Assembly (NCBI RefSeq): GCF_010550245.1
Contig: NZ_JAAGLU010000010.1
Span: 62,001 to 126,000, forward strand
Length of the DNA stretch: 64,000 nt
From: Streptomyces sp. SID12501
GTDB taxonomy: Bacteria; Actinomycetota; Actinomycetes; Streptomycetales; Streptomycetaceae
Direction: 5' to 3'
Below are positions 54,245 to 63,343 of the stretch, piece after piece. The number at the start of each line of letters is the position of its first letter. Position 1 is the stretch's first letter. The notes beneath the pieces were generated by a model. That model was given only the letters and a program-made list of their open reading frames with translations. It was not told where the DNA came from and did not search any database. The position numbers and the translations under genes were made by a program.

Positions 54245-54430
54245 CGGTCGGTCTTCGGCCGCGGTGCCTGGAGGGACGCGTGAGGTCGGATATGGCTCGG
54301 TCACTGTCGGTGGGTTGTCCGGTGCGGGCCCGGTGGGGGCTGGTCGCGCAGTTCCCCGCGCCCCTTCGAGGGCGCTGCGCGCCACTCTCGGACACATCCC
54401 CGCGCCACTCTCGGGCGCGCGGAGGCTCTG
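54245..54430. repeat. murD-ftsW spacer with Streptomyces intergenic repeat
   Basis: Contains GCGCAGTTCCCCGCGCCCCTT at 54337-54357 followed by inverted GCGC-rich segments. This is the reverse of the element at 7453-7525 and belongs to a repeat common in Streptomyces. It is the only gap over 100 bp inside murE-ftsQ. Confidence 0.5.
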
Positions 54431-55801
54431 ATGCCCAGTAGTCGTACCGGGCAGGCGCCCGTTCAGGGGCGCGTGCGGGTTCGGCGGCCCGCCGCTCCCC
54501 GGCCGCCCCGTGACAACCCCGTACGCCGCCTCCACGGGCGTGTGCAGCGGGCCTGGGACCGGCCGCTGACCGCGTACTACGTGATCCTCGGCGGCTCCCT
54601 GCTGATCACGGTGCTCGGGCTGGTGATGGTCTACTCGGCCTCCCAGATCAAGGCGCTCCAGTACTCGCTGCCCGGTTCCTACTTCTTCCGCAAGCAGTTC
54701 CTCGCGGCCTCCATCGGCGGCGTGCTGCTGTTCGTCGCCGCGCGCATGCCGGTGAAGCTGCACCGGGCCCTCGCCTACCCGATCCTCGCCGGGTCCGTCT
54801 TCATGATGGTTCTCGTGCAGGTGCCCGGGATAGGAGTCGCGATCAACGGCAACCAGAACTGGATCCCGCTGGGCGGCTCCTTCCAGGTGCAGCCGAGCGA
54901 GTTCGGCAAGCTCGCCCTGGTGCTGTGGGGAGCGGACCTGATCGCGCGCAAGGAGGACAAGCGGCTGCTCACCCAGTGGAAGCACATGCTGGTGCCGCTG
55001 GTCCCGGTGACGTTCATGCTGCTCGGCCTGATCATGCTCGGCGGCGACATGGGGACGGCGATCATTCTCACCGCCATCCTGTTCGGCCTGCTGTGGCTGG
55101 CCGGGGCGCCCACGCGACTGTTCGTGGGCGTGCTGTCCGTCGCCGCGTTCATCGGCCTGGTCCTCATCAAGACCAGCCCCAACCGCATGGCCCGCTTCCA
55201 GTGCATCGGAGCCACCGAGCCCGGCACCGGGGCCACCTCCTGCTGGCAGGCCGTGCACGGCATCTACGCGCTCGCCTCCGGTGGCCTGTTCGGTTCGGGC
55301 CTCGGCGCGAGTGTGGAAAAATGGGGGCAACTGCCCGAAGCGCACACCGACTTCATTTTTGCCGTCACCGGTGAGGAACTGGGCCTGGCGGGGACGCTGT
55401 CGGTACTCGCCCTCTTCGCGGCCCTAGGCTATGCGGGTATCCGCGTGGCCGGACGCACGGAGGACCCCTTCGTGAGGTACGCCGCGGGAGGTGTGACCAC
55501 CTGGATCACCGCTCAGGCAGTGATCAACATCGGTGCGGTGCTCGGCCTGCTGCCGATCGCCGGTGTCCCGCTCCCGCTGTTCTCCTACGGGGGCTCCGCC
55601 CTGCTTCCGACCATGTTCGCCGTCGGACTGCTGATCGCCTTCGCCCGCGACGAACCGGGTGCGCGGGCGGCGCTTTCGTTGCGGCAACCCCGCTTTGGTA
55701 GAAAGCGGGGAACTGGGGACCCGGTGTCCGATCGGAGCCCCCGGAGATGGAACACGATGAGACGGCGTGCCTCGGCGGCGCGTTCGTCCGGAGAGCGGTG
55801 A
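54431..55801 (+). CDS. ftsW: Septal peptidoglycan glycosyltransferase FtsW (SEDS)
   Basis: 456-aa polytopic SEDS polymerase that makes septal glycan strands with FtsI. A basic N-terminal head precedes about ten transmembrane helices (LTAYYVILGGSLLITVLGL first). Conserved residues are seen in WIPLGGSFQVQPSEFGKLAL near 140, GSGLGASVEKWGQLPEAHTD near 290 (family Asp), FIFAVTGEELGLAG near 308 and PLPLFSYGGSALLPTMFAVG near 380. The C-terminus is Arg-rich and longer than in most phyla. ATG start. Confidence 0.95.
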   Translation: MPSSRTGQAPVQGRVRVRRPAAPRPPRDNPVRRLHGRVQRAWDRPLTAYYVILGGSLLITVLGLVMVYSASQIKALQYSLPGSYFFRKQFLAASIGGVLLFVAARMPVKLHRALAYPILAGSVFMMVLVQVPGIGVAINGNQNWIPLGGSFQVQPSEFGKLALVLWGADLIARKEDKRLLTQWKHMLVPLVPVTFMLLGLIMLGGDMGTAIILTAILFGLLWLAGAPTRLFVGVLSVAAFIGLVLIKTSPNRMARFQCIGATEPGTGATSCWQAVHGIYALASGGLFGSGLGASVEKWGQLPEAHTDFIFAVTGEELGLAGTLSVLALFAALGYAGIRVAGRTEDPFVRYAAGGVTTWITAQAVINIGAVLGLLPIAGVPLPLFSYGGSALLPTMFAVGLLIAFARDEPGARAALSLRQPRFGRKRGTGDPVSDRSPRRWNTMRRRASAARSSGER

Positions 55802-55807
55802 ATTTCG

Positions 55808-56899
55808 GTGCATGTCGTACTCGCCGGTGGGGGGACCGCCGGTCACATCGAGCCCGCGCTCGCCCTCGCGGACGCCCTGCGCAGGGCTGATCCCACAGTG
55901 GGGATCACGGCCCTGGGCACGGAACGCGGTCTGGAGACCCGGCTCGTCCCCGAGCGGGGCTATGACCTGGCGCTGATCCCAGCGGTCCCTCTGCCGCGCA
56001 AGCCCACCCCCGAACTGATCACCGTCCCCGGACGGCTGCGCGGCACGATCAAGGCCGCCGAGCAGATCCTGGAGCGCACCAAGGCGGACTGCGTCGTCGG
56101 CTTCGGCGGCTATGTGGCCCTGCCCGGCTACCTCGCCGCCAAGCGCCTGGGCGTGCCGATCGTCGTCCACGAGGCCAACGCCCGCCCCGGCCTCGCCAAC
56201 AAGATCGGCTCGCGGTACGCCGCCCAGGTCGCCGTCTCCACCCCGGACAGCAAGCTCCGCGGTGCCCGCTACATCGGCATCCCGCTGCGCCGCTCCATCG
56301 CCACCCTCGACCGGGCCGCCGTACGCCCCGAGGCGCGGGCCGCGTTCGGGCTCGACCCGAGCCTGCCGACGCTGCTGGTTTCCGGCGGCTCGCAGGGCGC
56401 CCGGCACCTCAACGAGGTGATCGAGCGGGTCGCGCCGTACCTCCAGCAGGCCGGCATCCAGGTGCTGCACGCGGTCGGCCCGAAGAACGAACTGCCGCAG
56501 GTGCAGCAGATGCCGGGGATGCCCCCCTACATCCCGGTACCGTACGTGGACCGGATGGACCTCGCGTACGCCGCGGCCGACATGATGCTCTGCCGCGCGG
56601 GCGCGATGACCGTCGCCGAACTCTCCGCCGTCGGACTCCCGGCCGCCTACGTCCCGCTGCCCATCGGCAACGGCGAACAGCGGCTGAACGCCCAGCCGCT
56701 GGTCAAGGCCGGCGGCGGACTCCTGGTCGACGACGCGGAACTGACGCCCCAATGGGTGCAGCAGAACGTCCTGCCCGTCCTCGCGGACCCGCACCGGCTG
56801 TACGAGATGTCCCGCGCCGCCAGCGAGTTCGGCCGCCGGGACGCCGACGAGCTGCTCGTCGGCATGGTGTACGAGGCGATCGCCTCGCGCCACCGCTAG
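55808..56899 (+). CDS. murG: Undecaprenyl-PP-MurNAc-pentapeptide GlcNAc transferase MurG
   Basis: 363-aa GT-B glycosyltransferase converting lipid I to lipid II at the inner membrane face. N-terminal glycine loop [20 protein letters not shown] at 5-24, [12 protein letters not shown] near 98, [13 protein letters not shown] near 122, [15 protein letters not shown] near 190 and the C-terminal nucleotide-sugar site [20 protein letters not shown] near 260. GTG start 6 bp after ftsW; GGAGAG upstream. Confidence 0.96.
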   Translation: MHVVLAGGGTAGHIEPALALADALRRADPTVGITALGTERGLETRLVPERGYDLALIPAVPLPRKPTPELITVPGRLRGTIKAAEQILERTKADCVVGFGGYVALPGYLAAKRLGVPIVVHEANARPGLANKIGSRYAAQVAVSTPDSKLRGARYIGIPLRRSIATLDRAAVRPEARAAFGLDPSLPTLLVSGGSQGARHLNEVIERVAPYLQQAGIQVLHAVGPKNELPQVQQMPGMPPYIPVPYVDRMDLAYAAADMMLCRAGAMTVAELSAVGLPAAYVPLPIGNGEQRLNAQPLVKAGGGLLVDDAELTPQWVQQNVLPVLADPHRLYEMSRAASEFGRRDADELLVGMVYEAIASRHR

Positions 56900-56925
56900 G
56901 CAACGTAAGGAAGGCAGGAAAGGGC

Positions 56926-57744
56926 GTGGCCGGAGGAGCGACGACCGCGGAACGCGGCGAACGGCAGCAGGACACCTCCGGCCCGCCCCGCCGGCCGGGC
57001 CTCCTCGGCCGCCTGGGGCCGCGCAGGCTTCGCGCGGCCGTCCTCCTGGCCCTGGCCCTGCTCGTCCTCGGCGGGGGCGTCCTCTGGGTCCTCTACGGCT
57101 CCCGGTGGACGCGTGTGGAGCGCGTATCGGTGTCGGGGACCGGCGTTCTGACGCAGGCACAGGTGCGGGAAGCCGCCGACGTGCCGGTCGGGGATCCGCT
57201 CGTTTCCGTCGACACCGACGCGATCGAGTCCCGACTGCTCCGGGAATTGCCCCGAATTGACTCGGTTGAGGTCACTAGATCCTGGCCGCACGGAATCGGG
57301 CTGAAAGTGGTCGAACGTACCCCTGTCCTGATTGTCGAAAGCGCCGGGAATGCGGGCAAGTATGTCGAAGTGGACGCGAAAGGCGTGCGATTCGCGACGG
57401 TTTCAGATGCCCCCAAAGGTGTACCCGTATTGGAATTGACGCTGTCCCGGACCGGTTCGCAGACCGCCAGTCTGCGCCGCTTCGGCAGCGACCGGCTGGT
57501 GCGCGAGGCGGTGCGGGTGGCGGGCGAGTTGCCGAGTGGCGTCGCGCACGCCGTCCGGACTGTCAAGGTGGGCTCGTACGACTCCGTCTCGCTGGAGTTG
57601 GGCGACGGGCGGACCGTCGACTGGGGGAGCAGTGAGAAGGGCGGCGCGAAAGCCCGTGCGCTCACCGCCCTCATGAAAGCGGCTCCGGGCGCCCGGCACT
57701 TCGACGTGAGCGTCCCCACCGCGCCTGCGTCATCAGGGAGTTGA
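56926..57744 (+). CDS. ftsQ: Divisome protein FtsQ (POTRA)
   Basis: 272-aa bitopic divisome protein. A ~45-residue cytoplasmic head is followed by one transmembrane helix (RAAVLLALALLVLGGGVLWVL). An extracytoplasmic POTRA domain then follows (WTRVERVSVSGTGVLTQAQV through IGLKVVERTPVLIVESAG) and the beta domain with GKYVEVDAKGVRF. The GTG at 56926 is chosen for its AGGAAAGGGC ribosome site; longer frames overlap murG. Between here and ftsZ lies the 276-bp ftsZ control region. Confidence 0.92.
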   Translation: MAGGATTAERGERQQDTSGPPRRPGLLGRLGPRRLRAAVLLALALLVLGGGVLWVLYGSRWTRVERVSVSGTGVLTQAQVREAADVPVGDPLVSVDTDAIESRLLRELPRIDSVEVTRSWPHGIGLKVVERTPVLIVESAGNAGKYVEVDAKGVRFATVSDAPKGVPVLELTLSRTGSQTASLRRFGSDRLVREAVRVAGELPSGVAHAVRTVKVGSYDSVSLELGDGRTVDWGSSEKGGAKARALTALMKAAPGARHFDVSVPTAPASSGS

Positions 57745-58020
57745 CGCCTGTCCATGCAGGCCACCACCCTGGTTGGGCATCGCTATGGCTGATCACATAG
57801 GGTGAAAAGAAAAACGGGAGGTTCGGCGTGTTCGTTGAACGTGCGCCACTTGTCGACTTAGTGTCCTGTTCGGAAGAGTCCAAGGAACAGACACACTGGT
57901 AACCCTAAACTTCAACGTTAGGGTTCGGGTCGGCGTTCGGACCGTCCCACTTCGGCATGAGTTGTCCGTTCGCCGCAATCGCGAACGGCGACACGTAACT
58001 CGAGGCGAGAGGCCTTCGAC
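57745..58020 (+). promoter_or_regulatory. ftsZ control region with nested inverted repeats
   Basis: GTGTCCTGTTC (57861-57871) and GAACAGACAC (57885-57894) form an inverted repeat with one extra base; its ends contain GTGTC and GACAC, the WhiA binding motif in opposite orientations. AACCCTAA (57901-57908) and TTAGGGTT (57918-57925) form a second perfect inverted repeat. CTATG/CATAG arms occur at 57783-57800. Streptomyces ftsZ is known to have several promoters including a sporulation-linked one; I could not place exact -10/-35 boxes. Confidence 0.65.
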
Positions 58021-59208
58021 GTGGCAGCACCGCAGAACTACCTCGCAGTCATCAAAGTCATCGGTGTCGGCGGCGGTGGTGTCAATGCCATCAACCGGAT
58101 GATCGAGGTCGGTCTGAAGGGCGTCGAGTTCATCGCCATCAACACCGATGCTCAGGCGCTGTTGATGAGCGACGCCGACGTCAAGCTCGACGTCGGCCGC
58201 GAACTCACCCGCGGACTCGGCGCCGGCGCCAACCCGGCCGTCGGCCGCAAGGCGGCAGAGGACCACCGCGAGGAGATCGAGGAGGTCCTCAAGGGGGCCG
58301 ACATGGTCTTCGTGACAGCCGGCGAGGGAGGTGGCACCGGCACCGGCGGCGCGCCCGTCGTCGCCAACATCGCCCGCAACCTCGGCGCCCTCACCATCGG
58401 CGTGGTCACCCGCCCCTTCACCTTCGAAGGACGGCGCCGCGCCAACCAGGCGGAGGACGGCATCGCGGAACTCCGCGAAGAGGTCGACACCCTCATCGTC
58501 ATCCCCAACGACCGGCTGCTGTCCATCTCGGACCGCCAGGTCTCGGTCCTCGACGCCTTCAAGTCGGCGGACCAGGTCCTGCTCTCCGGCGTCCAGGGCA
58601 TCACCGACCTGATCACCACCCCCGGTCTGATCAACCTCGACTTCGCGGACGTCAAGTCCGTGATGTCCGAGGCCGGTTCGGCCCTCATGGGCATCGGCTC
58701 GGCCCGCGGCGACGACCGCGCGGTGGCGGCGGCGGAGATGGCGATCTCCTCGCCCCTCCTCGAGGCCTCCATCGACGGCGCCCGGGGCGTCCTCCTCTCC
58801 ATCTCCGGCGGCTCCGACCTCGGCCTGTTCGAGATCAACGAGGCCGCCCAGCTGGTCAGCGAGGCCGCGCACCCCGAGGCGAACATCATCTTCGGCGCGG
58901 TCATCGACGACGCGCTCGGCGACGAGGTCCGGGTCACGGTCATCGCGGCCGGCTTCGACGGGGGCCAGCCTCCGCCGAAGCGCGACAACATCCTCGGCTC
59001 GGCCGGCGCCAAGCGCGACGAACCCACGCCGGTACGCGCCGAGAGCCGTCCGTCCTTCGGGTCGCTCGGCAGTGTCACGCCGAGGGAGGCCCCGGCGTCC
59101 GCTCCGGAGCCGGTCAACGAACTGCCGGTCTCCCCGCCGGTCCCGCCGTCCCGGTCCTACTCGGACAGCACGGCCGAGGAGCTGGACGTGCCGGACTTCC
59201 TGAAGTGA
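58021..59208 (+). CDS. ftsZ: Cell-division GTPase FtsZ
   Basis: 395-aa tubulin homologue that forms the Z-ring. N-domain [17 protein letters not shown] at 11-27, the GTP-binding tubulin loop [16 protein letters not shown] near 103, T7-loop catalytic Asp in [12 protein letters not shown] near 206, and C-terminal core. A ~55-residue Pro-rich linker and the conserved C-terminal peptide DVPDFLK at the end bind SepF and other tethers. GTG start preceded by GAGGCGAGAGG. The stop overlaps the pgeF GTG by 4 bp. Confidence 0.98.
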   Translation: MAAPQNYLAVIKVIGVGGGGVNAINRMIEVGLKGVEFIAINTDAQALLMSDADVKLDVGRELTRGLGAGANPAVGRKAAEDHREEIEEVLKGADMVFVTAGEGGGTGTGGAPVVANIARNLGALTIGVVTRPFTFEGRRRANQAEDGIAELREEVDTLIVIPNDRLLSISDRQVSVLDAFKSADQVLLSGVQGITDLITTPGLINLDFADVKSVMSEAGSALMGIGSARGDDRAVAAAEMAISSPLLEASIDGARGVLLSISGGSDLGLFEINEAAQLVSEAAHPEANIIFGAVIDDALGDEVRVTVIAAGFDGGQPPPKRDNILGSAGAKRDEPTPVRAESRPSFGSLGSVTPREAPASAPEPVNELPVSPPVPPSRSYSDSTAEELDVPDFLK

Positions 59209-59951
59209 TAGGACAACGCTCCGAAGCGAGCGACGCGAGCGGCGCGCACTTCGCCTTCACCGACCGGTGGGGCGGGGTGAGCGCCGTTCCGTACGAGGAG
59301 CTCAACCTCGGCGGAGCGGTCGGCGACGACCCGGAAGCCGTCCGCACGAATCGTGAACTGGCCGCCAAGTCCCTGGGTCTCGACCCGGACCGGGTGGTCT
59401 GGATGAACCAGGTGCACGGCAACGACGTCGCCGAGGTCGACGGTCCGTCGAGCACCCGGCCCACCCGGGACACCCCGTCCGTCGACGGCCTGGTCACCGT
59501 GACCCGCGGGCTCGCCCTCGCCGTCCTCACCGCCGACTGCGTCCCGGTCCTGCTGGCCGACCCGGTCGCCGGGGTGGTCGCCGCGGCCCACGCGGGCCGG
59601 CCGGGTATGGTCGCCGGGATCGTCCCCGCCGCAGTGGACGCCATGGCATCGCTCGGCGCCGACCCCGCCCGGATCGTCGCCCGCACCGGCCCCGCGGTCT
59701 GCGGCCGGTGCTACGAGGTACCGGAGGAGATGCGCGCCGACGTCGCCGCCGTCGAACCCGCCGCGTACGCCGAGACCGGCTGGGGAACCCCGGCGGTCGA
59801 CGTGGTCGCGGGAGTGCACGCCCAGTTGGAGCGGCTCGGGGTGCGTGACCGGCAGCAGTCGCCGGTGTGCACACGGGAGTCCGCCGACCATTTCTCGTAC
59901 CGCCGCGACCGGACCACCGGGCGGCTCGCAGGCTATGTCTGGCTGGACTGA
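59205..59951 (+). CDS. pgeF: YfiH/PgeF-family (laccase-domain LACC1) protein
   Basis: 248-aa enzyme of the YfiH/LACC1 family; characterised members act as purine nucleoside phosphorylase or deaminase, or remove misincorporated serine from UDP-MurNAc (PgeF). The metal site is visible as His in NQVHGNDV near 67, Cys in [12 protein letters not shown] near 107 and His in [10 protein letters not shown] near 125. GTG start overlaps the ftsZ stop by 4 bp. Its place between ftsZ and yggS is the standard actinobacterial order; a role in guarding cell-wall precursors fits this context. Confidence 0.9.
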   Translation: MIGQRSEASDASGAHFAFTDRWGGVSAVPYEELNLGGAVGDDPEAVRTNRELAAKSLGLDPDRVVWMNQVHGNDVAEVDGPSSTRPTRDTPSVDGLVTVTRGLALAVLTADCVPVLLADPVAGVVAAAHAGRPGMVAGIVPAAVDAMASLGADPARIVARTGPAVCGRCYEVPEEMRADVAAVEPAAYAETGWGTPAVDVVAGVHAQLERLGVRDRQQSPVCTRESADHFSYRRDRTTGRLAGYVWLD

Positions 59952-59957
59952 TAGGAC

Positions 59958-60677
59958 ATGACGGACCGTAACGGCGAACTCGCCGCAAATCTGGCGGCGG
60001 TCGAGGAGCGTATCGCGACGGCCTGCTCGTCGGCGGGCCGCAAGCGCGAGGAGGTGACGCTGATCGTCGTCACCAAGACCTACCCTGCGAGCGATGTGCG
60101 GATTCTGTGGGAGCTCGGTGTGCGCCACGTGGCCGAGAATCGCGACCAGGACGCGGCACCGAAGGTCGAGGCGTGCGCGGATCTGTCTCTCACCTGGCAT
60201 TTCGTGGGCCAGCTGCAGACCAACAAGGTGCGTTCCGTGGTCGGTTACGCCGGTGTCGTGCAGTCCGTCGACCGTGACCGGCTGGTCTCCGGACTGTCCA
60301 GGGAGGCCGTACGGGCCGGGCGCGAGGTGGGCTGTCTGATCCAGGTCGCGCTGGACGCGGAGGAGAGCGCGCGAGGAGAGCGCGGAGGCGTGGGGCCGGG
60401 CGGAATCGGGGAGTTGGCCGACCTGGTCGCCGGGGCCGAGGGGCTCCGCCTGGAGGGGCTGATGACCGTCGCGCCGCTGACCGGACAGTACGCCGGACGT
60501 GAACTTGTGGCGTTCGAGCGGCTGATGGATTTGTCGACTGCTATGCGCCGCACGCATCCTGCTGCGAACATGGTGTCCGCAGGGATGAGTGCGGACCTCG
60601 AAAAGGCCGTGGCGGCCGGGGCGACACATGTACGCGTCGGCAGTGCGGTACTCGGAGTCCGTCCCAGGCTCGGGTAA
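59958..60677 (+). CDS. yggS: PLP homeostasis protein YggS/YlmE
   Basis: 239-aa pyridoxal-phosphate-binding TIM-barrel protein (PLPBP/COG0325). PLP Lys lies in LIVVTKTYPASDVRILWELG near 40. LSLTWHFVGQLQTNKVRSVV near 80, and MVSAGMSADLEKAVAAGATH near 203 are conserved. It buffers PLP and has no known catalysis. Nearest neighbours are pgeF, 6 bp upstream, and sepF, 129 bp downstream. Confidence 0.93.
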   Translation: MTDRNGELAANLAAVEERIATACSSAGRKREEVTLIVVTKTYPASDVRILWELGVRHVAENRDQDAAPKVEACADLSLTWHFVGQLQTNKVRSVVGYAGVVQSVDRDRLVSGLSREAVRAGREVGCLIQVALDAEESARGERGGVGPGGIGELADLVAGAEGLRLEGLMTVAPLTGQYAGRELVAFERLMDLSTAMRRTHPAANMVSAGMSADLEKAVAAGATHVRVGSAVLGVRPRLG

Positions 60678-60806
60678 CGTCGCCAGGAAGTCGGACCACA
60701 GCAGAAAATATGGTCATTACCGCTGCGAGGCGGTAATAACGACCTCGTGGATCGCGGGCACTTGGCATTCGTCAGTCGATCCACCACAGAGCGGAGGACT
60801 CAGAGC

Positions 60807-61466
60807 ATGGCCGGCGCGATGCGCAAGATGGCGGTCTACCTCGGCCTCGTGGAGGACGATGGGTATGACGGCCGGGGATTCGACCCCGATGACGACTTCG
60901 AGCCCGAACTCGACCCGGAACCGGAGCGCGACCTGCGGCGGCGTGAGCCCTCGCACCAGCCGCACGGTTCCCACCAGTCCCACCAGTCGCATCAGTCCCA
61001 AAGGGACGAATCGGTACGAGTGGTGCAGCCGTCCGCCCCGCGTGATCCGGTGGCGCATTCCGCTTCGCTGGGTGCGGAATCCGGGCGTCCGGCGCGGATC
61101 GCGCCCGTGGCGTCCATCACACAAGAACGTCAAGGCTTGGAGAAGAACCCACCGGTGATCATGCCCAAGGTCGTGTCGGAACGAGAGCCTTACCGGATCA
61201 CGACTCTCCACCCCCGGACCTACAACGAGGCCCGTACCATCGGGGAACACTTCCGTGAGGGCACGCCTGTGATCATGAATCTCACTGAGATGGATGACAC
61301 AGATGCGAAGCGACTTGTCGACTTTGCGGCCGGTTTGGTGTTTGGTCTTCACGGCAGCATCGAGCGGGTGACGCAGAAGGTGTTCCTGTTGTCGCCTGCT
61401 AACGTCGATGTCACGGCGGAGGACAAGGCCCGCATCGCAGAGGGCGGGTTCTTCAACCAGAGCTGA
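60807..61466 (+). CDS. sepF: Z-ring anchor SepF
   Basis: 219-aa membrane-tethering partner of FtsZ. The N-terminal amphipathic helix [20 protein letters not shown] is the membrane anchor. An acidic then His/Gln/Ser-repeat linker follows ([10 protein letters not shown] near 60), and the C-terminal SepF domain (~130-215) has [20 protein letters not shown] and [20 protein letters not shown]. The ATG at 60807 has GGAGG upstream with good spacing; an upstream in-frame ATG at 60747 lacks this. Confidence 0.95.
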   Translation: MAGAMRKMAVYLGLVEDDGYDGRGFDPDDDFEPELDPEPERDLRRREPSHQPHGSHQSHQSHQSQRDESVRVVQPSAPRDPVAHSASLGAESGRPARIAPVASITQERQGLEKNPPVIMPKVVSEREPYRITTLHPRTYNEARTIGEHFREGTPVIMNLTEMDDTDAKRLVDFAAGLVFGLHGSIERVTQKVFLLSPANVDVTAEDKARIAEGGFFNQS

Positions 61467-61552
61467 GACGCACGACCGGAAACAGCTGTAACAAGGCAGT
61501 ACCAACAGCAGTACCGACAGCACGGAAACTTGGGGAGAGGGAAGCGCGGATC

Positions 61553-61843
61553 ATGAGCGTGGTTGGACAGGTTCTCTACATCGCGCTGATGTGCTTCCTC
61601 ATCGTGCTGATCTTCCGGTTGGTCATGGACTACGTCTTCCAGTTCGCCCGCTCATGGCAGCCCGGCAAGGCGATGGTGGTCGTTCTGGAGGCCACCTACA
61701 CTGTCACTGATCCACCGCTCAAGCTTCTGCGGCGGGTCATCCCGCCGTTGCGTCTCGGGGGCGTGGCGCTCGACCTGTCCTTCTTCGTACTGATGATCAT
61801 CGTGTACATCCTGATCACCGTCGTCTCGAAGGTGTTGGTGTGA
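61553..61843 (+). CDS. yggT: YggT family membrane protein (YlmG)
   Basis: 96-aa protein with two transmembrane segments (LYIALMCFLIVLIFRLVMDYV and LDLSFFVLMIIVYILITVVS) around a cytoplasmic-type loop TDPPLKLLRRVIPPLRLGGV, the family signature. Members sit beside sepF in Gram-positive dcw clusters; precise function in division is unclear. ATG follows GGGGAGAGGGAAGC. Confidence 0.93.
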   Translation: MSVVGQVLYIALMCFLIVLIFRLVMDYVFQFARSWQPGKAMVVVLEATYTVTDPPLKLLRRVIPPLRLGGVALDLSFFVLMIIVYILITVVSKVLV

Positions 61844-61889
61844 ACGATACGGTCTTGCCGAATGCCGACGACTACGTTGAGGTGAAGAG

Positions 61890-63176
61890 ATGCCATTGAC
61901 CCCCGAGGATGTGCGGAACAAGCAGTTCACGACCGTCCGCCTCCGAGAAGGCTATGACGAGGACGAGGTCGATGCCTTCCTCGATGAGGTTGAAGCCGAA
62001 CTGACCCGCCTGCTCCGCGAGAACGAGGACCTGCGCGCCAAGCTGGCCGCTGCCACGCGTGCCGCTGCCCAGAACCAGCAGCAGGGCATGCGCAAGCCTC
62101 CGGACCAGGACCAGCAGCAGGGCATGCAGCAACAGGGTATGCAGCAACAGGGCATGCCCCAGCAAGGCATGCCCCAGGGCATGCGGGGCCCCGGTGGCCC
62201 GGTGCCCGCCGGCATATCGGGTCCGCCGCAGCAGCAGATGGGCGGCCCCATGGGCGGCCCGCCCCAGCTGCCCAGCGGTGCCCCGCAGTTGCCCCCGGGC
62301 CCCGGTGGCCAGGGTGGCCCGCAGGGTCAGGGCCCGATGGGTCAGGGCCCCATGGGCCAGAACCCGATGCAGGGACAGATGGGTCAGGGCCCCATGGGCC
62401 AGGGCCCGATGCAGGGACAGATGGGCCAGGGCGGTATGCCCGGCCAGATGCAGCAGATGCCCGGTCAGCAGATGCAGGGTCAGATGCAGCAGATGGGCGG
62501 CCCGATGGGCGGTCCCCCGCAGATGATGGGCGGCCCCGGTCAGAGTCCCGGCGGCGACAGCGCCGCGCGTGTTCTCTCGCTGGCCCAGCAGACCGCCGAC
62601 CAGGCGATCGCCGAGGCCCGTTCCGAGGCCAACAAGATCGTCGGCGAGGCCCGCAGCCGCGCCGAGGGCCTGGAGCGCGACGCCCGTGCCAAGGCCGACG
62701 CTCTTGAGCGGGACGCGCAGGAGAAGCACCGCGTCGCGATGGGCTCCCTGGAGTCCGCCCGCGCCACGCTGGAGCGCAAGGTCGAGGATCTGCGCGGCTT
62801 CGAGCGCGAGTACCGCACCCGCCTGAAGTCCTACCTGGAGTCGCAGCTGCGTCAGCTGGAGACCCAGGCCGACGACTCGCTGGCCCCACCGCGTGCTCCG
62901 GCCGCGGCGTCCCTGCCGCCGTCCCCGGCGCCCTCGATGGCTCCGGCCGGCGCCGGTGCCCCGTCGTACGGCGGGAACCAGGGCATGGGCAACCAAGGCA
63001 TGGGTGGCCAGGGTATGGGCGGTCCCGGCCCGGCCGGTCCGTCCTACGGCGGCCAGCAGCAGATGTCCCCGGCCATGACCCAGCCCATGGCTCCGGTCCG
63101 GCCGCAGGGCCCGTCTCCGATGGGTCAGGCTCCCTCACCGATGCGCGGCTTTCTGATCGACGAGGACGACAACTGA
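61890..63176 (+). CDS. divIVA: Polar growth determinant DivIVA (Wag31 type)
   Basis: 428-aa coiled-coil protein that marks hyphal tips and directs polar wall growth. The N-terminal lipid-binding part [20 protein letters not shown] at 3-22, then a first coiled coil to ~60. A Gln/Gly/Met/Pro-rich linker of ~150 residues follows (repeats such as QQGMQQQGM and MGQGPMQGQ), then a long second coiled coil at ~228-335 ([40 protein letters not shown]). The end is another Gly/Met/Pro-rich stretch with [11 protein letters not shown]. The linker is much longer than in Wag31 of mycobacteria. Last gene of the dcw block, before a strong terminator. Confidence 0.96.
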   Translation: MPLTPEDVRNKQFTTVRLREGYDEDEVDAFLDEVEAELTRLLRENEDLRAKLAAATRAAAQNQQQGMRKPPDQDQQQGMQQQGMQQQGMPQQGMPQGMRGPGGPVPAGISGPPQQQMGGPMGGPPQLPSGAPQLPPGPGGQGGPQGQGPMGQGPMGQNPMQGQMGQGPMGQGPMQGQMGQGGMPGQMQQMPGQQMQGQMQQMGGPMGGPPQMMGGPGQSPGGDSAARVLSLAQQTADQAIAEARSEANKIVGEARSRAEGLERDARAKADALERDAQEKHRVAMGSLESARATLERKVEDLRGFEREYRTRLKSYLESQLRQLETQADDSLAPPRAPAAASLPPSPAPSMAPAGAGAPSYGGNQGMGNQGMGGQGMGGPGPAGPSYGGQQQMSPAMTQPMAPVRPQGPSPMGQAPSPMRGFLIDEDDN

Positions 63177-63211
63177 CGGCCTTTAGTACGCCTTAGGCGT
63201 CGTCGGCGTTC

Positions 63212-63252
63212 AGGGCGGGGCCCCGGATTTTCTTCCGGGGCCCCGCCCTTTT
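63212..63252. terminator. Strong terminator at the end of the dcw cluster
   Basis: Perfect 16-bp arms AGGGCGGGGCCCCGGA and TCCGGGGCCCCGCCCT around a 6-nt loop, followed by TTTTGCG on the plus strand. It isolates divIVA from the convergent ileS. Confidence 0.93.
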
Positions 63253-63281
63253 GCGTTGCCCTCTTTCCTGCCGGCGACGCC

Positions 63282-63324
63282 GAAGGCCCGGTTCCACCAG
63301 GTTGGCTGGCGGAACCGGGCCTTC
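63282..63324 (-). terminator. Terminator of ileS
   Basis: Arms GAAGGCCCGGTTCC and GGAACCGGGCCTTC around a 15-nt loop, 20 bp past the ileS stop on the minus strand. Confidence 0.75.
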
Positions 63325-63343
63325 GTACGCGCTGTGCGTGCCG

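Noticed and set aside
53060..55345. 761-codon minus-strand frame across murD and ftsW
   Set aside because: Opposite two well-supported genes; no motif, no ribosome site.
62080..62530. Dense direct repeats considered as a mobile or regulatory repeat
   Set aside because: They encode the Gln/Gly/Met linker of DivIVA in frame.
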